From: Runella zeae DSM 19591 | GTDB lineage: Bacteria; Bacteroidota; Bacteroidia; Cytophagales; Spirosomataceae | Length of the DNA: 64,000 nucleotides | Direction: 5' to 3' | Assembly (NCBI RefSeq): GCF_000423565.1 | Contig: NZ_KE384041.1 | Span: 40,311 to 104,310 of the forward strand | In this document: positions 53,522 to 62,805 of the stretch, in pieces | Numbering within the stretch: position 1 is the first letter of the stretch | Layout: every line of letters starts with the position of its first letter | Notes under the pieces: generated by a model | The model's database searches: none | What the model was told of the DNA's origin: nothing | Seen by the model: the letters and a program-made list of their open reading frames with translations, nothing else | Program-made: the position numbers and the translations under genes

Positions 53522-56005
53522 ATGTACAAATTAGACTTCAAATCTCTTACGGTAGGAATGGCAACGGCCGTTTTGGCTTGTGGCTTGGCGCAAGCCCAGC
53601 CCAAATCATCTTACCGACAAATCAGCGGTATTTATCCACACCTTGCTTATTATAACAACGAAGGAGAATGCGGCACAGGTGCAGTCGTCCCTTGGGCCGG
53701 AAAGCTTTGGGTCATTACCTATGGGCCGCATTTACCCTTTGGGTCTTCGGATAAGCTTTACGAAATCACCCCTGATTTGCACAAAACCATTCGCTCGGAA
53801 AGCATCGGCGGCACGCCTGCCAATCGGATGGTTCATGCCGAAAGCAATCAACTTTTTATTGGCCCTTATGCCATTGGTAGCAACGGAAACGTGCGGACGA
53901 TTCCTTATACCCAAATGCCGGGGCGCCATACGGGCAATGCTCGCCACCTTTTTTCGCCGGCTTCCAAGATTTATTATGGTACTATGGAAGAAGGATTTTA
54001 TGAGGTAGATGTCAAAACCTTAGAATCCAAGCTTTTGTACCAAGACGGAAACGTTAAAAACAAGAAAGAAAACGATGTCGCCAACAATCATAACGGAGCC
54101 CTCCTGCCCGGAGCGCATGGGAAGGGTTTGTATTCGGGGCAGGGAGTAATGGTATATTCAAACAACGGCGAACCTGGCCCACAGGCATTGAAACAATTTG
54201 ACATTGAAGCGGGTGTCTTAGCCGAATGGAACGGAAAAGATTGGAAAGTAGTGCGTCGCAATCAGTTTGTAGAGGTAACAGGACCGGGGGGAATTTATGG
54301 CAACAAAAATCCCGAAACCGACCCTATTTGGGCTACAGGTTGGGACCACCGTTCGGTACTTTTGGCGGTACGTGATAGTGGCAAATGGGCATTTTTTAGG
54401 CTTCCTAAGGCAAGTCATAGCTATGACGGGGCGCATGGGTGGAACACCGAATGGCCACGTATCAGAGACATTGGTACAGCCCAAGCCCCTGACTACTTGA
54501 TGACGATGCACGGAATGTTTTGGCGTTTCCCTCAAACATTTTCTTCTAAAAACACCGCAGGCATTCGCCCACGTTCGGCTTATTTGAAAGTAATCGGAGA
54601 CTATACCCGTTGGCAAAATGGCCTCGTGTTTGGTTGTGACGACTCGGCTCAAAAGGAGTTTTTGAACAAACGCAAAGCGAAAGGTAACATCGAAGGGCCG
54701 GGGCAATCAAATTCTAATCTCTGGTTTACATCTATTAATATGCCTGACCAATTAGGTCCCAATACGGCCCAAGGTGCGATTTGGCTCAACGACAAAGTAG
54801 AGGCAAATGTGGCTTCTGATCCGTTTTTGTTTGCAGGCTGGAAGCAGCGCATCGCTTGGATGAGCAATGCTGGTACTGAAGACGTGACTTTTACTTTTGA
54901 AGTAGATACCAACGGCAAAGGAAGTTGGAAATCTTTAAAAACAGCTTCCGTAAAAGCAGGACAAGCTACCTCTGTTTCTTTTGCGGCCTCTGAAGTAGGG
55001 GAATGGATTCGGGTAAAAACCAACAAAGCTACCACGGCTACCGTTAATTTTAATTACACCGATGAAAGCCGTTTTACTACTGCTAAAGACAAAATATTTG
55101 ACGGACTGAGCAATATCAATAGTGCCAATTACAAAGCGGGGCTCTTGTATGGTTTGGGAAAAAATCGCCGTCAATTGGGTATTTTGGCCGGAGATTTTGT
55201 GAATGGACAATTTAGCGAAAGCGGCTATTATGAATTGGATAGTGCGCTCAATCTGATTCGTAAAGAAGACGCTGCTACGGCTCAGTTTATCCGCAAAGAA
55301 TTTGCGATTCCCAGAGATGTAGTCACCATAGATGAGGCTTCTGTGTTGATAGTAGATGATGCAGGGCGTCGCTGGCGTTTACCTAAAGGGAATGAGGCAT
55401 TTACTGCCAAAACAAAGAGTGCCTCTTTGCGGATTTGTCGGGAAGTAGCTACGGAGCGTGACTTGATGAATGTACACGGTACTTTTTACGAACTTCCCGC
55501 CGAAAATGCCGATGGTTTTGCTAAAATGCGCCCTGTGGCGTCTCACTCATTGACGATTCACGATTATGCTTCTTATCGAGGGCTGTTTGTTTTGACGGGC
55601 TTGGATGCTCAAACCCCCAACAGCAATCACATCATTGCCTCAGCTGATGGAAAAGCCAAAGTATGGGCAGGAACTATCGATGATCTTTGGAAATTGGGCA
55701 AACCTACTGGACAAGGTGGGCCTTGGAAAAATAGTCAAGTAACGGCCAATACACCTTCAGACCCTTATTTGATTGGTTTCTATGATAAAAAAAGCCTCAA
55801 GCTTTCGCATAAAGCTACCGAAGCAATCACTTTCACCATCGAAGTAGAACCGATTGGGCATGGTCCTTGGATGACTTACAAAGAAGTAACGGTAAAACCC
55901 GGTGAAACCTTTGAGCATACTTTTGGTAAAGATTTTCAGGCTCGTTGGATTCGTTTCAAGGCTAATAAAGCTTGTGAGGCTACGGCTTGGTTGATGTATC
56001 AGTAG
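53522..56005 (+). CDS. Exported protein of unknown family with an internal second unit
   Basis: An 827-residue exported protein (signal peptide ending AQAQ, near residue 26). Residues about 30-520 parallel the whole 52058 product (GTGAVVPWAGKLWVITYGP, TPANRMVHAESNQLFIGPY, ATGWDHRSVLLAV, RLPKASHSYDG, LMTMHGMFWRF, SDPFLFAGW). Residues about 530-827 repeat the later part once more (RWRLPKGNEAFTAK, LRICREVATERDLMNVHGTFYEL, DDLWKLGKPTGQGGPW, SDPYLIGFYDKKSLKLS, ARWIRFKANKACEATAWLMYQ). So three copies of the C-terminal half and two of the N-terminal half exist in this gene pair. No named family is recognised, and no enzymatic motif is certain. 12 bp from its neighbour, so co-transcribed. Confidence 0.8.
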   Translation: MYKLDFKSLTVGMATAVLACGLAQAQPKSSYRQISGIYPHLAYYNNEGECGTGAVVPWAGKLWVITYGPHLPFGSSDKLYEITPDLHKTIRSESIGGTPANRMVHAESNQLFIGPYAIGSNGNVRTIPYTQMPGRHTGNARHLFSPASKIYYGTMEEGFYEVDVKTLESKLLYQDGNVKNKKENDVANNHNGALLPGAHGKGLYSGQGVMVYSNNGEPGPQALKQFDIEAGVLAEWNGKDWKVVRRNQFVEVTGPGGIYGNKNPETDPIWATGWDHRSVLLAVRDSGKWAFFRLPKASHSYDGAHGWNTEWPRIRDIGTAQAPDYLMTMHGMFWRFPQTFSSKNTAGIRPRSAYLKVIGDYTRWQNGLVFGCDDSAQKEFLNKRKAKGNIEGPGQSNSNLWFTSINMPDQLGPNTAQGAIWLNDKVEANVASDPFLFAGWKQRIAWMSNAGTEDVTFTFEVDTNGKGSWKSLKTASVKAGQATSVSFAASEVGEWIRVKTNKATTATVNFNYTDESRFTTAKDKIFDGLSNINSANYKAGLLYGLGKNRRQLGILAGDFVNGQFSESGYYELDSALNLIRKEDAATAQFIRKEFAIPRDVVTIDEASVLIVDDAGRRWRLPKGNEAFTAKTKSASLRICREVATERDLMNVHGTFYELPAENADGFAKMRPVASHSLTIHDYASYRGLFVLTGLDAQTPNSNHIIASADGKAKVWAGTIDDLWKLGKPTGQGGPWKNSQVTANTPSDPYLIGFYDKKSLKLSHKATEAITFTIEVEPIGHGPWMTYKEVTVKPGETFEHTFGKDFQARWIRFKANKACEATAWLMYQ

Positions 56006-56042
56006 TGGGCTAGACTAAACCCTAAACTAAACGCTTAAACTA

Positions 56043-56075
56043 AACGCTGGCAACGTTTGGAACGTTGCCAGCGTT
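56043..56075. repeat. Hairpin 1 of a three-hairpin cluster
   Basis: Perfect 15-bp stem AACGCTGGCAACGTT / AACGTTGCCAGCGTT with loop TGG, between the convergent ends of the paralogue gene and rlmD. Confidence 0.8.
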
Positions 56076-56141
56076 CGCCTTAATTTTCAACAGAGAGTAA
56101 GATAATTTTAAGGTTTGATAACGATAGGTTTGATTCACATT

Positions 56142-56169
56142 AATCCCCGATACCATTGTGTCGGGGATT
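56142..56169. repeat. Hairpin 2 of the cluster
   Basis: AATCCCCGA (56142-56150) pairs with TCGGGGATT (56161-56169); followed by GTTGTTTT on the plus strand, so it may serve as a rightward terminator. Confidence 0.6.
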
Positions 56170-56177
56170 TGTTGTTT

Positions 56178-56212
56178 TAACCCCGGCAACGTTCCAAACG
56201 TTGCCGGGGTTA
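56178..56212. repeat. Hairpin 3 of the cluster
   Basis: Perfect 16-bp stem TAACCCCGGCAACGTT / AACGTTGCCGGGGTTA with loop CCA. Its core GGCAACGTTCCAAACGTTGCC is exactly the reverse complement of the core of hairpin 1, so the two are copies of one dispersed element in opposite orientation. Confidence 0.8.
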
Positions 56213-56223
56213 GCTTCTGTAGT

Positions 56224-57636
56224 TTATTTTTTCTCGAGCACCACCACATTTTCGACGTGATGCGTATGGGGAAACATGTCTACGGGGCGCACACGCTTCA
56301 CGGCGTATTTTTCATCTAGCCATGCCAAATCGCGTGCTTGAGTGGCTGAATTACAGCTTACATATACAATTTTCGTAGGTTCCATACGCAGAAGCGTACG
56401 CACTACAGGCTCGTCCATACCTGCGCGTGGCGGGTCTGTAATCACGACATCTGGGTGGCCGTTTTCGGCAATAAATGCTTCATTTAAGACATTTTTCATA
56501 TCGCCCGCATAAAACTTAGTATTATGAATGCCATTGATTTCAGAATTGATTTTGGCATCTTCAATCGCCTCAGGAACGTATTCTACACCCACGACGGCTT
56601 TGGCTTGTTTGGCCACAAAATTAGCAATCGTTCCTGTTCCCGTATAAAGGTCATATACGTGTTCTTGGCCTGTCAGTTGAGCAAACTCCCGCGCTACTTT
56701 ATACAATTCATAGGCTTGGTCGGAGTTGGTTTGGTAGAATGATTTGGGACCTACCCTAAAAACTAAATCCTCCATACGCTCCTCAATGTACGGCTTACCA
56801 GCATATAAAACCACATCTTGGTCATAATAAGAGTCGTTTCCTTTGGTATTGACGATGTATTGTAGAGAAGAGATTTGCGGAAAAGTCTCGGCCAAAAATG
56901 CCATTGTAGCCTCAATATCTGACTGGTTAGGTTCGGCAAATTGCACAATTACCATTACGTCGCCCGTATTGGCGGTTCGCAAGATTACGTTTCTTACAAA
57001 GCCTACGTTATTTTTTTGGTCATAAAACCGAAAACCCTTTTGGAGTGCAAAGCTTCTCAATTGATTACGGATTTCGTTGGAAGGGTCAGGTTGGAGATAG
57101 CATTTTTCAATGTCAAGAATGCGGTCGAAGCGTTTAGGGATATGAAAGCCCAAAGCATTACGCTCCAACTCAGATCCCGAATTGATTTCATTGAGCGTAA
57201 ACCAGCGCAGATTAGAGAAAGTAAACTCTAATTTATTACGGTAGAAAGTAGTTTTGTCGGAAGGTAAAATCGGCTCGATAGGAGGAAGAGCTACCTTGGC
57301 AATACGGTGCAAATGATCGCTTACTTGCTGCCATTTGAATTGAAGTTGTTCTTCATATTTGATATGTTGCCATTTGCAGCCACCACAAGTCCCGAAATAA
57401 TCACAAAAGGCTTCCGCTCTTTTGTCCGAATACGAGTGGGTTTGAATGACTTTTGCTTCGTAAAACTTCTTTTTTTTAAAATTGAGAATTTCTACATCTA
57501 CTACGTCACCGGGGGCGGCATTGCCTTCGATAAAAACCACCGCGCCATTGTGGCGTCCGATACATTTTCCTTCTGCTGCAAAATCTTCTATGAGAAGATT
57601 CTCAACTACTTGTTTATTTTTTTTGTAATTTTTCAT
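56224..57636 (-). CDS. rlmD: 23S rRNA (uracil-5-)-methyltransferase RlmD
   Basis: A 470-residue SAM-dependent methyltransferase. An N-terminal TRAM domain (about 10-65) is followed by the [4Fe-4S] ligands in CDYFGTCGGCKWQH (three cysteines, with a fourth downstream near the ECY-type segment IEKCYLQP). The SAM domain has DLYTGTGTIANFVA, the catalytic block DPPRAGMDE and YVSCNSATQARDL with the nucleophilic cysteine. This matches RlmD/RumA, which makes m5U1939; RlmC or TrmA-type paralogues are possible, but the TRAM domain and Fe-S motif fit best. Confidence 0.92.
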   Translation of the reverse strand: MKNYKKNKQVVENLLIEDFAAEGKCIGRHNGAVVFIEGNAAPGDVVDVEILNFKKKKFYEAKVIQTHSYSDKRAEAFCDYFGTCGGCKWQHIKYEEQLQFKWQQVSDHLHRIAKVALPPIEPILPSDKTTFYRNKLEFTFSNLRWFTLNEINSGSELERNALGFHIPKRFDRILDIEKCYLQPDPSNEIRNQLRSFALQKGFRFYDQKNNVGFVRNVILRTANTGDVMVIVQFAEPNQSDIEATMAFLAETFPQISSLQYIVNTKGNDSYYDQDVVLYAGKPYIEERMEDLVFRVGPKSFYQTNSDQAYELYKVAREFAQLTGQEHVYDLYTGTGTIANFVAKQAKAVVGVEYVPEAIEDAKINSEINGIHNTKFYAGDMKNVLNEAFIAENGHPDVVITDPPRAGMDEPVVRTLLRMEPTKIVYVSCNSATQARDLAWLDEKYAVKRVRPVDMFPHTHHVENVVVLEKK

Positions 57637-57752
57637 CCGAATTTTGTATATACCGTTATCCCATGCCCAACCAATCTCTTGTTCTCATACTGTAAGCAAC
57701 GTGAAGGTGGATTGTTGCGTAAAGTAGATGAGGCGTAAGATAAGTGAAGCGA

Positions 57753-57783
57753 CAAAAATACAACGAGAACTTTAGCCCTAAAA
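57753..57783 (-). promoter_or_regulatory. Candidate promoter for rlmD
   Basis: Read leftward, 57760-57753 is TATTTTTG (fits TAnnTTTG) with TTTTA about 19 bp before it. The leader would be about 110 nt; it would overlap the start region of the divergent T9SS gene. Confidence 0.35.
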
Positions 57784-57787
57784 CCTT

Positions 57788-60022
57788 ATGAAAAAAATTA
57801 TACTTGGAGTAGTATGGATTTTGTTTTGGATTCCTTTGATAAGTAATGCTTCGCACATAGTAGGAGGAGAGATAGAGTTTTATCCCACCAACCGTTCTAC
57901 CAACCGTTTTTATTTAGGGCTTAATCTTTATTTTGATTTAATCAACGGTAATACTGCCGCAGAAACTAATACCATTCGTCTTTATTTTTTTAGAAAATCA
58001 GACAATGAGCCCATGGGAAGTGTAGAACTACCCAAAACAACCCGTAAAATAATCAATTATACCAACCCTAATTGTACAAGTGGAAGCTTTGGAGTACAAA
58101 CTTTGTTATTGCGTTATTCTTCAGAAATAATCATTAATGCTCAAAATTTTGATGATGCTAGAGGTTATTATATTGTTTGGGAACGTTGTTGTCGCAATAC
58201 TACTATCTCCAATATCTTTAGGCCGGGTGACACGGGGCAGACATTTCATACCGAATTTCCTGCGTTGATTAAAAATGGCCTACCCTATACCAATTCTTCT
58301 CCCCAGTTTGAAGAACTCAAAGGTGATTATATTTGCTTGAACCGGCCCTTTACTTTCGATTTTGGTGGTAAAGATGCTGATGGGGATAGCCTAGTGTATT
58401 CACTCACCAAACCGTGGGCGGGTTACAGTAGTCCTAGTTCTGCCCAACCTATCCCTATTGGAAGTAAGGTATATCCCGAAGTGCAATGGGTGGCTGGAAT
58501 AGACAATCAAAACATGATTCCGGGGAATCCTTCTTTATACATCAATCCCCAAACGGGAATGCTAGGTGTAACGGCTTCGCGGCTTGGGTTATATGTGTTT
58601 GCGGTGCTGATTGAAGAATACCGCCAAGGAGTACGGATTGGGGCAGTGAGGCGAGAGTTTCAGTTGAAAGTGGTGGATTGTCCCCAAAATGCTAGTCCTG
58701 TGGCGTTGTTTCGAGAAGCTGGCAAGATAAACTTTTATAAAAAGGGAGAGCTGTTGACTATCAAACGCGACCAATCCAAATGTTTGGATATCATGATTAC
58801 CGACGGAGATGCCAATCAACGCCTCTCTATCAAGACTATAGGGGTGAATTTTGATGATAAAAGCGTGACAGTCAATCCCGTAACTTATACTACCAAATCT
58901 ACCACAGATACCCTTAAAGCCCAGATTTGTTTTGAAAAATGCCTTGAAAGCCGCAACAATACGCCTCTCGTTGTAGCTATTGTGGTGAGTGATGACGGCT
59001 GCCCTCAGCCACGTACCGATACGCTGAGCTTGAGGGTGTTTATTGAAGGAAATGCCAACAATAACCCCGAAGCTTCTACGGACTTAGCCAACAACCGAGC
59101 TAGTATACCCCAAGGAACCAACCTGGCCTTTAAAGTCACAGGGGCGGATAAGGATAACGATGATTTGATATTGGAAGCCAAAGGAAGAGGGTTTGAGCTG
59201 AATCAGGTAGGTATGTCGTTTAGCAATGGCACTGGAAAAGGCACAATCACACAGCCCTTTAATTGGAATCCGCCTTGTAATGCCCTTGACCGTGAGTATG
59301 TTGTCGATTTTGTAGTAACAGATGTAGGCTGCAACCGACAAGTAAAAGATACCGTAACAGTAAGGTTACAAGCCTTTGCTAGGGCTAATAATAAACCCTC
59401 TGTATCGACCAATCTCCCCGCCAATCAACTTATCAATGTACCTTATCCGACCAGCGAAGGAGACAATACCATCAGTTTCGAGGTGTACGGCGATGACCTT
59501 GACAAAGCCGACCAACTCAAGCTATACGCACAAGGGAAAGGATTTAATTTGAGTCAATATTCCTTAAAATTTGATGCTAAAAATGGCTTACCGCGCTTGA
59601 CATCGCGCTTTGATTGGACGCTTACTTGCAGCCAATTTGCGGATTTAGCGGGCAAAGACCTTATCATTAATTTTATTTGTGAAGACAATAGTTGTGGACC
59701 CGTCAAAACCGATACTATGGCCGTTACACTACGCATGGCCAATATTCCCGATGTACAAATTGTAGAGTCCAAGATACCCAATGTAATTACTCCCAACAAC
59801 GACGGTAAAAATGACTGTTTTACCGTTGACGGTATTTCGGATGTGGCTTGTGGACCCCAATTTTTGCAAGTAGATATCTACAATCGCTGGGGTAAATTGG
59901 TGTTTTCTGCTACCGATAAAAAATTCAAATGGTGTGCCGAAGGACTAACTACAGGGACTTATTTCTATGGATTAAGATTCACAGATAAAACCATTAAAGG
60001 CACACTGACCGTGGTCAAATAA
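57788..60022 (+). CDS. Surface protein with T9SS type B (gliding-motility-associated) sorting domain
   Basis: A 744-residue exported protein: signal peptide ending about 21 (ISNASH), then a long N-terminal region beginning with HIVGGEIEFYP, which is typical of gliding-motility-associated surface proteins. Its middle consists of repeated Ig/cadherin-like units, visible as DFGGKDADGDSLVYSL, DADGDSLV- and DKDNDDLIL-type Ca-binding turns. The C-terminus (about 665-744: VITPNNDGKNDCFTV ... VDIYNRWGKLVFS ... GTYFYGL) is the CHU_C / type B T9SS sorting domain. It should be exported by the type IX system and attached to the surface. Adhesion is the usual role for such proteins; not shown here. Confidence 0.92.
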   Translation: MKKIILGVVWILFWIPLISNASHIVGGEIEFYPTNRSTNRFYLGLNLYFDLINGNTAAETNTIRLYFFRKSDNEPMGSVELPKTTRKIINYTNPNCTSGSFGVQTLLLRYSSEIIINAQNFDDARGYYIVWERCCRNTTISNIFRPGDTGQTFHTEFPALIKNGLPYTNSSPQFEELKGDYICLNRPFTFDFGGKDADGDSLVYSLTKPWAGYSSPSSAQPIPIGSKVYPEVQWVAGIDNQNMIPGNPSLYINPQTGMLGVTASRLGLYVFAVLIEEYRQGVRIGAVRREFQLKVVDCPQNASPVALFREAGKINFYKKGELLTIKRDQSKCLDIMITDGDANQRLSIKTIGVNFDDKSVTVNPVTYTTKSTTDTLKAQICFEKCLESRNNTPLVVAIVVSDDGCPQPRTDTLSLRVFIEGNANNNPEASTDLANNRASIPQGTNLAFKVTGADKDNDDLILEAKGRGFELNQVGMSFSNGTGKGTITQPFNWNPPCNALDREYVVDFVVTDVGCNRQVKDTVTVRLQAFARANNKPSVSTNLPANQLINVPYPTSEGDNTISFEVYGDDLDKADQLKLYAQGKGFNLSQYSLKFDAKNGLPRLTSRFDWTLTCSQFADLAGKDLIINFICEDNSCGPVKTDTMAVTLRMANIPDVQIVESKIPNVITPNNDGKNDCFTVDGISDVACGPQFLQVDIYNRWGKLVFSATDKKFKWCAEGLTTGTYFYGLRFTDKTIKGTLTVVK

Positions 60023-60023
60023 A

Positions 60024-60872
60024 TTACATCGCAAAAAGGGCGATAATTTTATCAGCGAGCAGTTCTGCGGTAAAATCGTGGGTTTCGTCAGGATAGAAAT
60101 AGTATCTGTGTTTGACGCCCATAGTTGTCAGTTTGAACTTTAGAAGCTCGCCTTGCTCTCTAGGTACCACCGCATCTTTACCACCGTAAAAAAGCAAAGT
60201 GGTAGGTGCGGTGCTTTTGGCTGTATAAAAAGGACTCGCTTGGTAGTAGGCATCTGGATTTTGCTCAAATGTAGTTCCCAACAATTGTTGAATTGATAAA
60301 TCAAGACCTGTTTGACGTAGAGGCTCAGAAGACAAATCAGTAGGAGCTACAATCCCAACCACACCTTTGATTTGGCGTGTTGTATCTCTGGCATAGGCGT
60401 ATTCTAAGGCTAAATGCCCGCCGGCACTTACACCCCCAATCGCAAAAGCTCCTGTCGTAATATTAAAATTGGTTGCTTTTTGGTGTAAATGATTTATGAG
60501 GAGCTTTATATCGTTGAGTTGCTGCTCCAGACGGATGCCTTTGGAAGAAGTGAGCCGGTAGTTAGCATTGACGATTGTTAGGTTTTTTTTCTGCGCCATC
60601 AAAGCCCTGACCGTGGGAAGTAAAAAAGATTTGTCGCCTGCGCCCCAAGCACCACCATGAAGCAATATCAAAACTTCAGAAGGTTGTTGATTGGTACTGT
60701 ACGGATAATAAATATCGTATCGTTGGCTTGGGTCGGAGCCATAGGGTTGGTTGAAATCACCTTGGTAGTCTGTAATTTCTTCATCAATAGTAGAGGGAGT
60801 GACATCATTCAGATGGCAACTTATCAGTCCCCATAGTAGCCAGCCTCCTATTAGATACTTTACGATTCTCAT
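60024..60872 (-). CDS. Alpha/beta-hydrolase esterase-like lipoprotein
   Basis: A 282-residue predicted lipoprotein. The ATG at 60872 gives a signal ending at GLISC; the upstream frame start at 60923 is not used. It has the oxyanion-hole motif LLHGGAWG, the nucleophile elbow GGVSAGGHLAL (GxSxG), the acid in YGGKDAVVP and the histidine in DETHDF. The arrangement is that of carboxylesterases / feruloyl-esterase-like (dienelactone hydrolase clan) enzymes. It converges on the T9SS gene, whose stop is 1 bp away, with no space for a terminator. Confidence 0.9.
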   Translation of the reverse strand: MRIVKYLIGGWLLWGLISCHLNDVTPSTIDEEITDYQGDFNQPYGSDPSQRYDIYYPYSTNQQPSEVLILLHGGAWGAGDKSFLLPTVRALMAQKKNLTIVNANYRLTSSKGIRLEQQLNDIKLLINHLHQKATNFNITTGAFAIGGVSAGGHLALEYAYARDTTRQIKGVVGIVAPTDLSSEPLRQTGLDLSIQQLLGTTFEQNPDAYYQASPFYTAKSTAPTTLLFYGGKDAVVPREQGELLKFKLTTMGVKHRYYFYPDETHDFTAELLADKIIALFAM

Positions 60873-61170
60873 AGATTTATGCAATTTCAAGGGCAATATT
60901 ATGGAAAAGCTAAAAAATAGCAATAGAAAGTTAGTGTACGGCTAGTACTCATGTTTATATACGAAATAAGTGAGTTAACTGATTTGGGATGAAATTTAAT
61001 TTTAGGAGTAGGTTCTTTATGTAACAATAAGAATGAATTTAGGTGCTTCATTTTAAGTGTTTTAAGGCTAGGGCGCATTTTAAAGAAGAAGAAGATAATG
61101 TAAAAGGAGTTATCAAAATCGCGGTAATTTTACCAACTTTGGGGCTTTAAATAGCAAAAAAATAACCCTT

Positions 61171-61944
61171 ATGTTTTCACTTACCAATAAAGTCGCCCTT
61201 GTCACTGGTGGAGCTAGCGGAATCGGTCTAGCGATTACTGAGCTTTTTGCCCAGCAAGGTGCCTATGTACATATTTTAGAATTAAACATCGACCAAGCAC
61301 AACAAGTAGCCAACCAACTCACCGATAAAGGATTACAGGCCGAAGCACATGCCTTGGATGTAGCCAATCAAGAGAATGTAATGCAGGTAGTGACCGAAAT
61401 TACCCAAAAACATCCGATTGATATATTGGTCAATAATGCGGGTATCGCCCATATTGGGAAAGCCCACACGACACAAGCAAGCGATTTTGACCGTATCATC
61501 AATGTCAATGTCAAAGGAATGTACAATTGCCTTTTTGCGGTTATTCCGCATTTTTTATCTAAAGGGGGAGGGGTGATTCTCAATACCGCATCGATTGCCG
61601 CATCGGTGGGTATTCCCGATCGCTTTGCTTATTCGACCAGTAAGGGTGCCGTGATTGCGATGACACTCTCGGTAGCCAAAGATTATTTACACGACAATAT
61701 CCGCTGCAATTGCCTTTCGCCGGCTCGCGTGCATACTCCTTTTGTGGATGGTTTTATTGCAAAAAATTACCCAGGGAAAGAGCAAGAAATGTTTGAAAAG
61801 CTTTCAAAAACCCAACCAATTGGGCGAATGGCAAAACCTAGTGAAATCGCGGCTTTGGCGTTGTATCTGTGCTCAGATGAAGCAGGATTTATTACGGGTT
61901 GTGATTACTTGATTGATGGCGGTTTTGTAAAACTCAACAATTGA
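61171..61944 (+). CDS. SDR family oxidoreductase, resembling 2-keto-3-deoxy-L-fuconate dehydrogenase
   Basis: A 257-residue classical SDR: VTGGASGIGLAI (12-23), LVNNAG, the catalytic serine in NTASIAASVG, YSTSKGAVI (YxxxK) and the C-terminal TGCDYLIDGGFVKLNN. The segment RVHTPFVDGFIAKNYPG is shared with SDRs acting on deoxy sugar acids in the nonphosphorylative fucose/rhamnose routes, and that assignment is an inference. It is followed by a gene whose start codon overlaps this stop. Confidence 0.85.
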   Translation: MFSLTNKVALVTGGASGIGLAITELFAQQGAYVHILELNIDQAQQVANQLTDKGLQAEAHALDVANQENVMQVVTEITQKHPIDILVNNAGIAHIGKAHTTQASDFDRIINVNVKGMYNCLFAVIPHFLSKGGGVILNTASIAASVGIPDRFAYSTSKGAVIAMTLSVAKDYLHDNIRCNCLSPARVHTPFVDGFIAKNYPGKEQEMFEKLSKTQPIGRMAKPSEIAALALYLCSDEAGFITGCDYLIDGGFVKLNN

Positions 61945-62723
61945 GCAAGAGGACGTTGAAAATTAATAAAAAGATAAAGCAACTGTATCCAAGACTAAAA
62001 AGAGTTTTTTTTCTTTTAGGATGGGCTGTGATAGGTATCATAGTCGAAACACAAGCACAGCCCATTGATCTTAAAGAAGTCGATTCATTGTTTCGGCAGG
62101 GCAAACATGCCGAATCGGAAGTACTTTATGAAAAGTACTTGTCTGAACTCAAAAATACGACCGCAGTTCCGCTCACTATCTATTATAAATTGGCTTTCAT
62201 AAACGAAAAAAAGAATCATTATGCGAAGGCTTTGTACTATCTGAGTATGATATACAATCGGCAGCCTCAGCAAAATATCCTCAACAAAATCAATGAGATT
62301 GCAGCTGCTCACAATTTGGAAGGTTATGAAGTCGATGATTTTAGTTTTGTCTTCCTTTTTTTTAGAAAATACTCCCTCTATTTTACTTTGTTTTTGTTGG
62401 TGGTGGGTATTTATACCTTTGGGGTATTAATTCAAAAAAAAATAAAGGGAGAAAGTATAAGAAATCGTCATAAATGGGTAGTGGTGATTTACTTACTGAC
62501 GCTACTCTTACTGCTCAATCTTCCTGATAATTACCAAATTGGTATTGTCAATAAAGAAAAAGTGTACCTACGCGAAGCTCCCTCGGCAGCGGCTCCCGTA
62601 AAAGAGTGGATAGCCCAAGGAAATAAGGTGACCGTGATAGGGCAGTCGGACCAATGGCTGCGTATTTGGTGGGAAAACCAAACTTTATACGTCCGAAAAC
62701 TTGACGTATGGGCGGTGCAGTAG
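61941..62723 (+). CDS. TPR- and SH3-containing membrane protein, translationally coupled
   Basis: A 260-residue protein with an N-terminal signal/anchor (about 20-38), TPR-like helices (about 45-130), two further membrane helices (about 145-165 and 178-195), and a C-terminal bacterial SH3-like domain (about 200-260: YLREAPSAAAPVKEWIAQGNKVTVIGQSDQWLRIWW). The overall order resembles BatE-type proteins but no bat operon is present. The only in-frame starts are TTG codons: the first (61941) overlaps the stop of the preceding SDR gene (TTGA), which suggests re-initiation, while 61956 has AGAGG just before it. Confidence 0.7.
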   Translation: MSKRTLKINKKIKQLYPRLKRVFFLLGWAVIGIIVETQAQPIDLKEVDSLFRQGKHAESEVLYEKYLSELKNTTAVPLTIYYKLAFINEKKNHYAKALYYLSMIYNRQPQQNILNKINEIAAAHNLEGYEVDDFSFVFLFFRKYSLYFTLFLLVVGIYTFGVLIQKKIKGESIRNRHKWVVVIYLLTLLLLLNLPDNYQIGIVNKEKVYLREAPSAAAPVKEWIAQGNKVTVIGQSDQWLRIWWENQTLYVRKLDVWAVQ

Positions 62724-62805
62724 GTGAGATTTTTTGTGAAAATATTGTATATTCACAGATAAAATCCTAAAATTGCAATCAAACAAAATAAAAGCAGCAA
62801 TTTCC

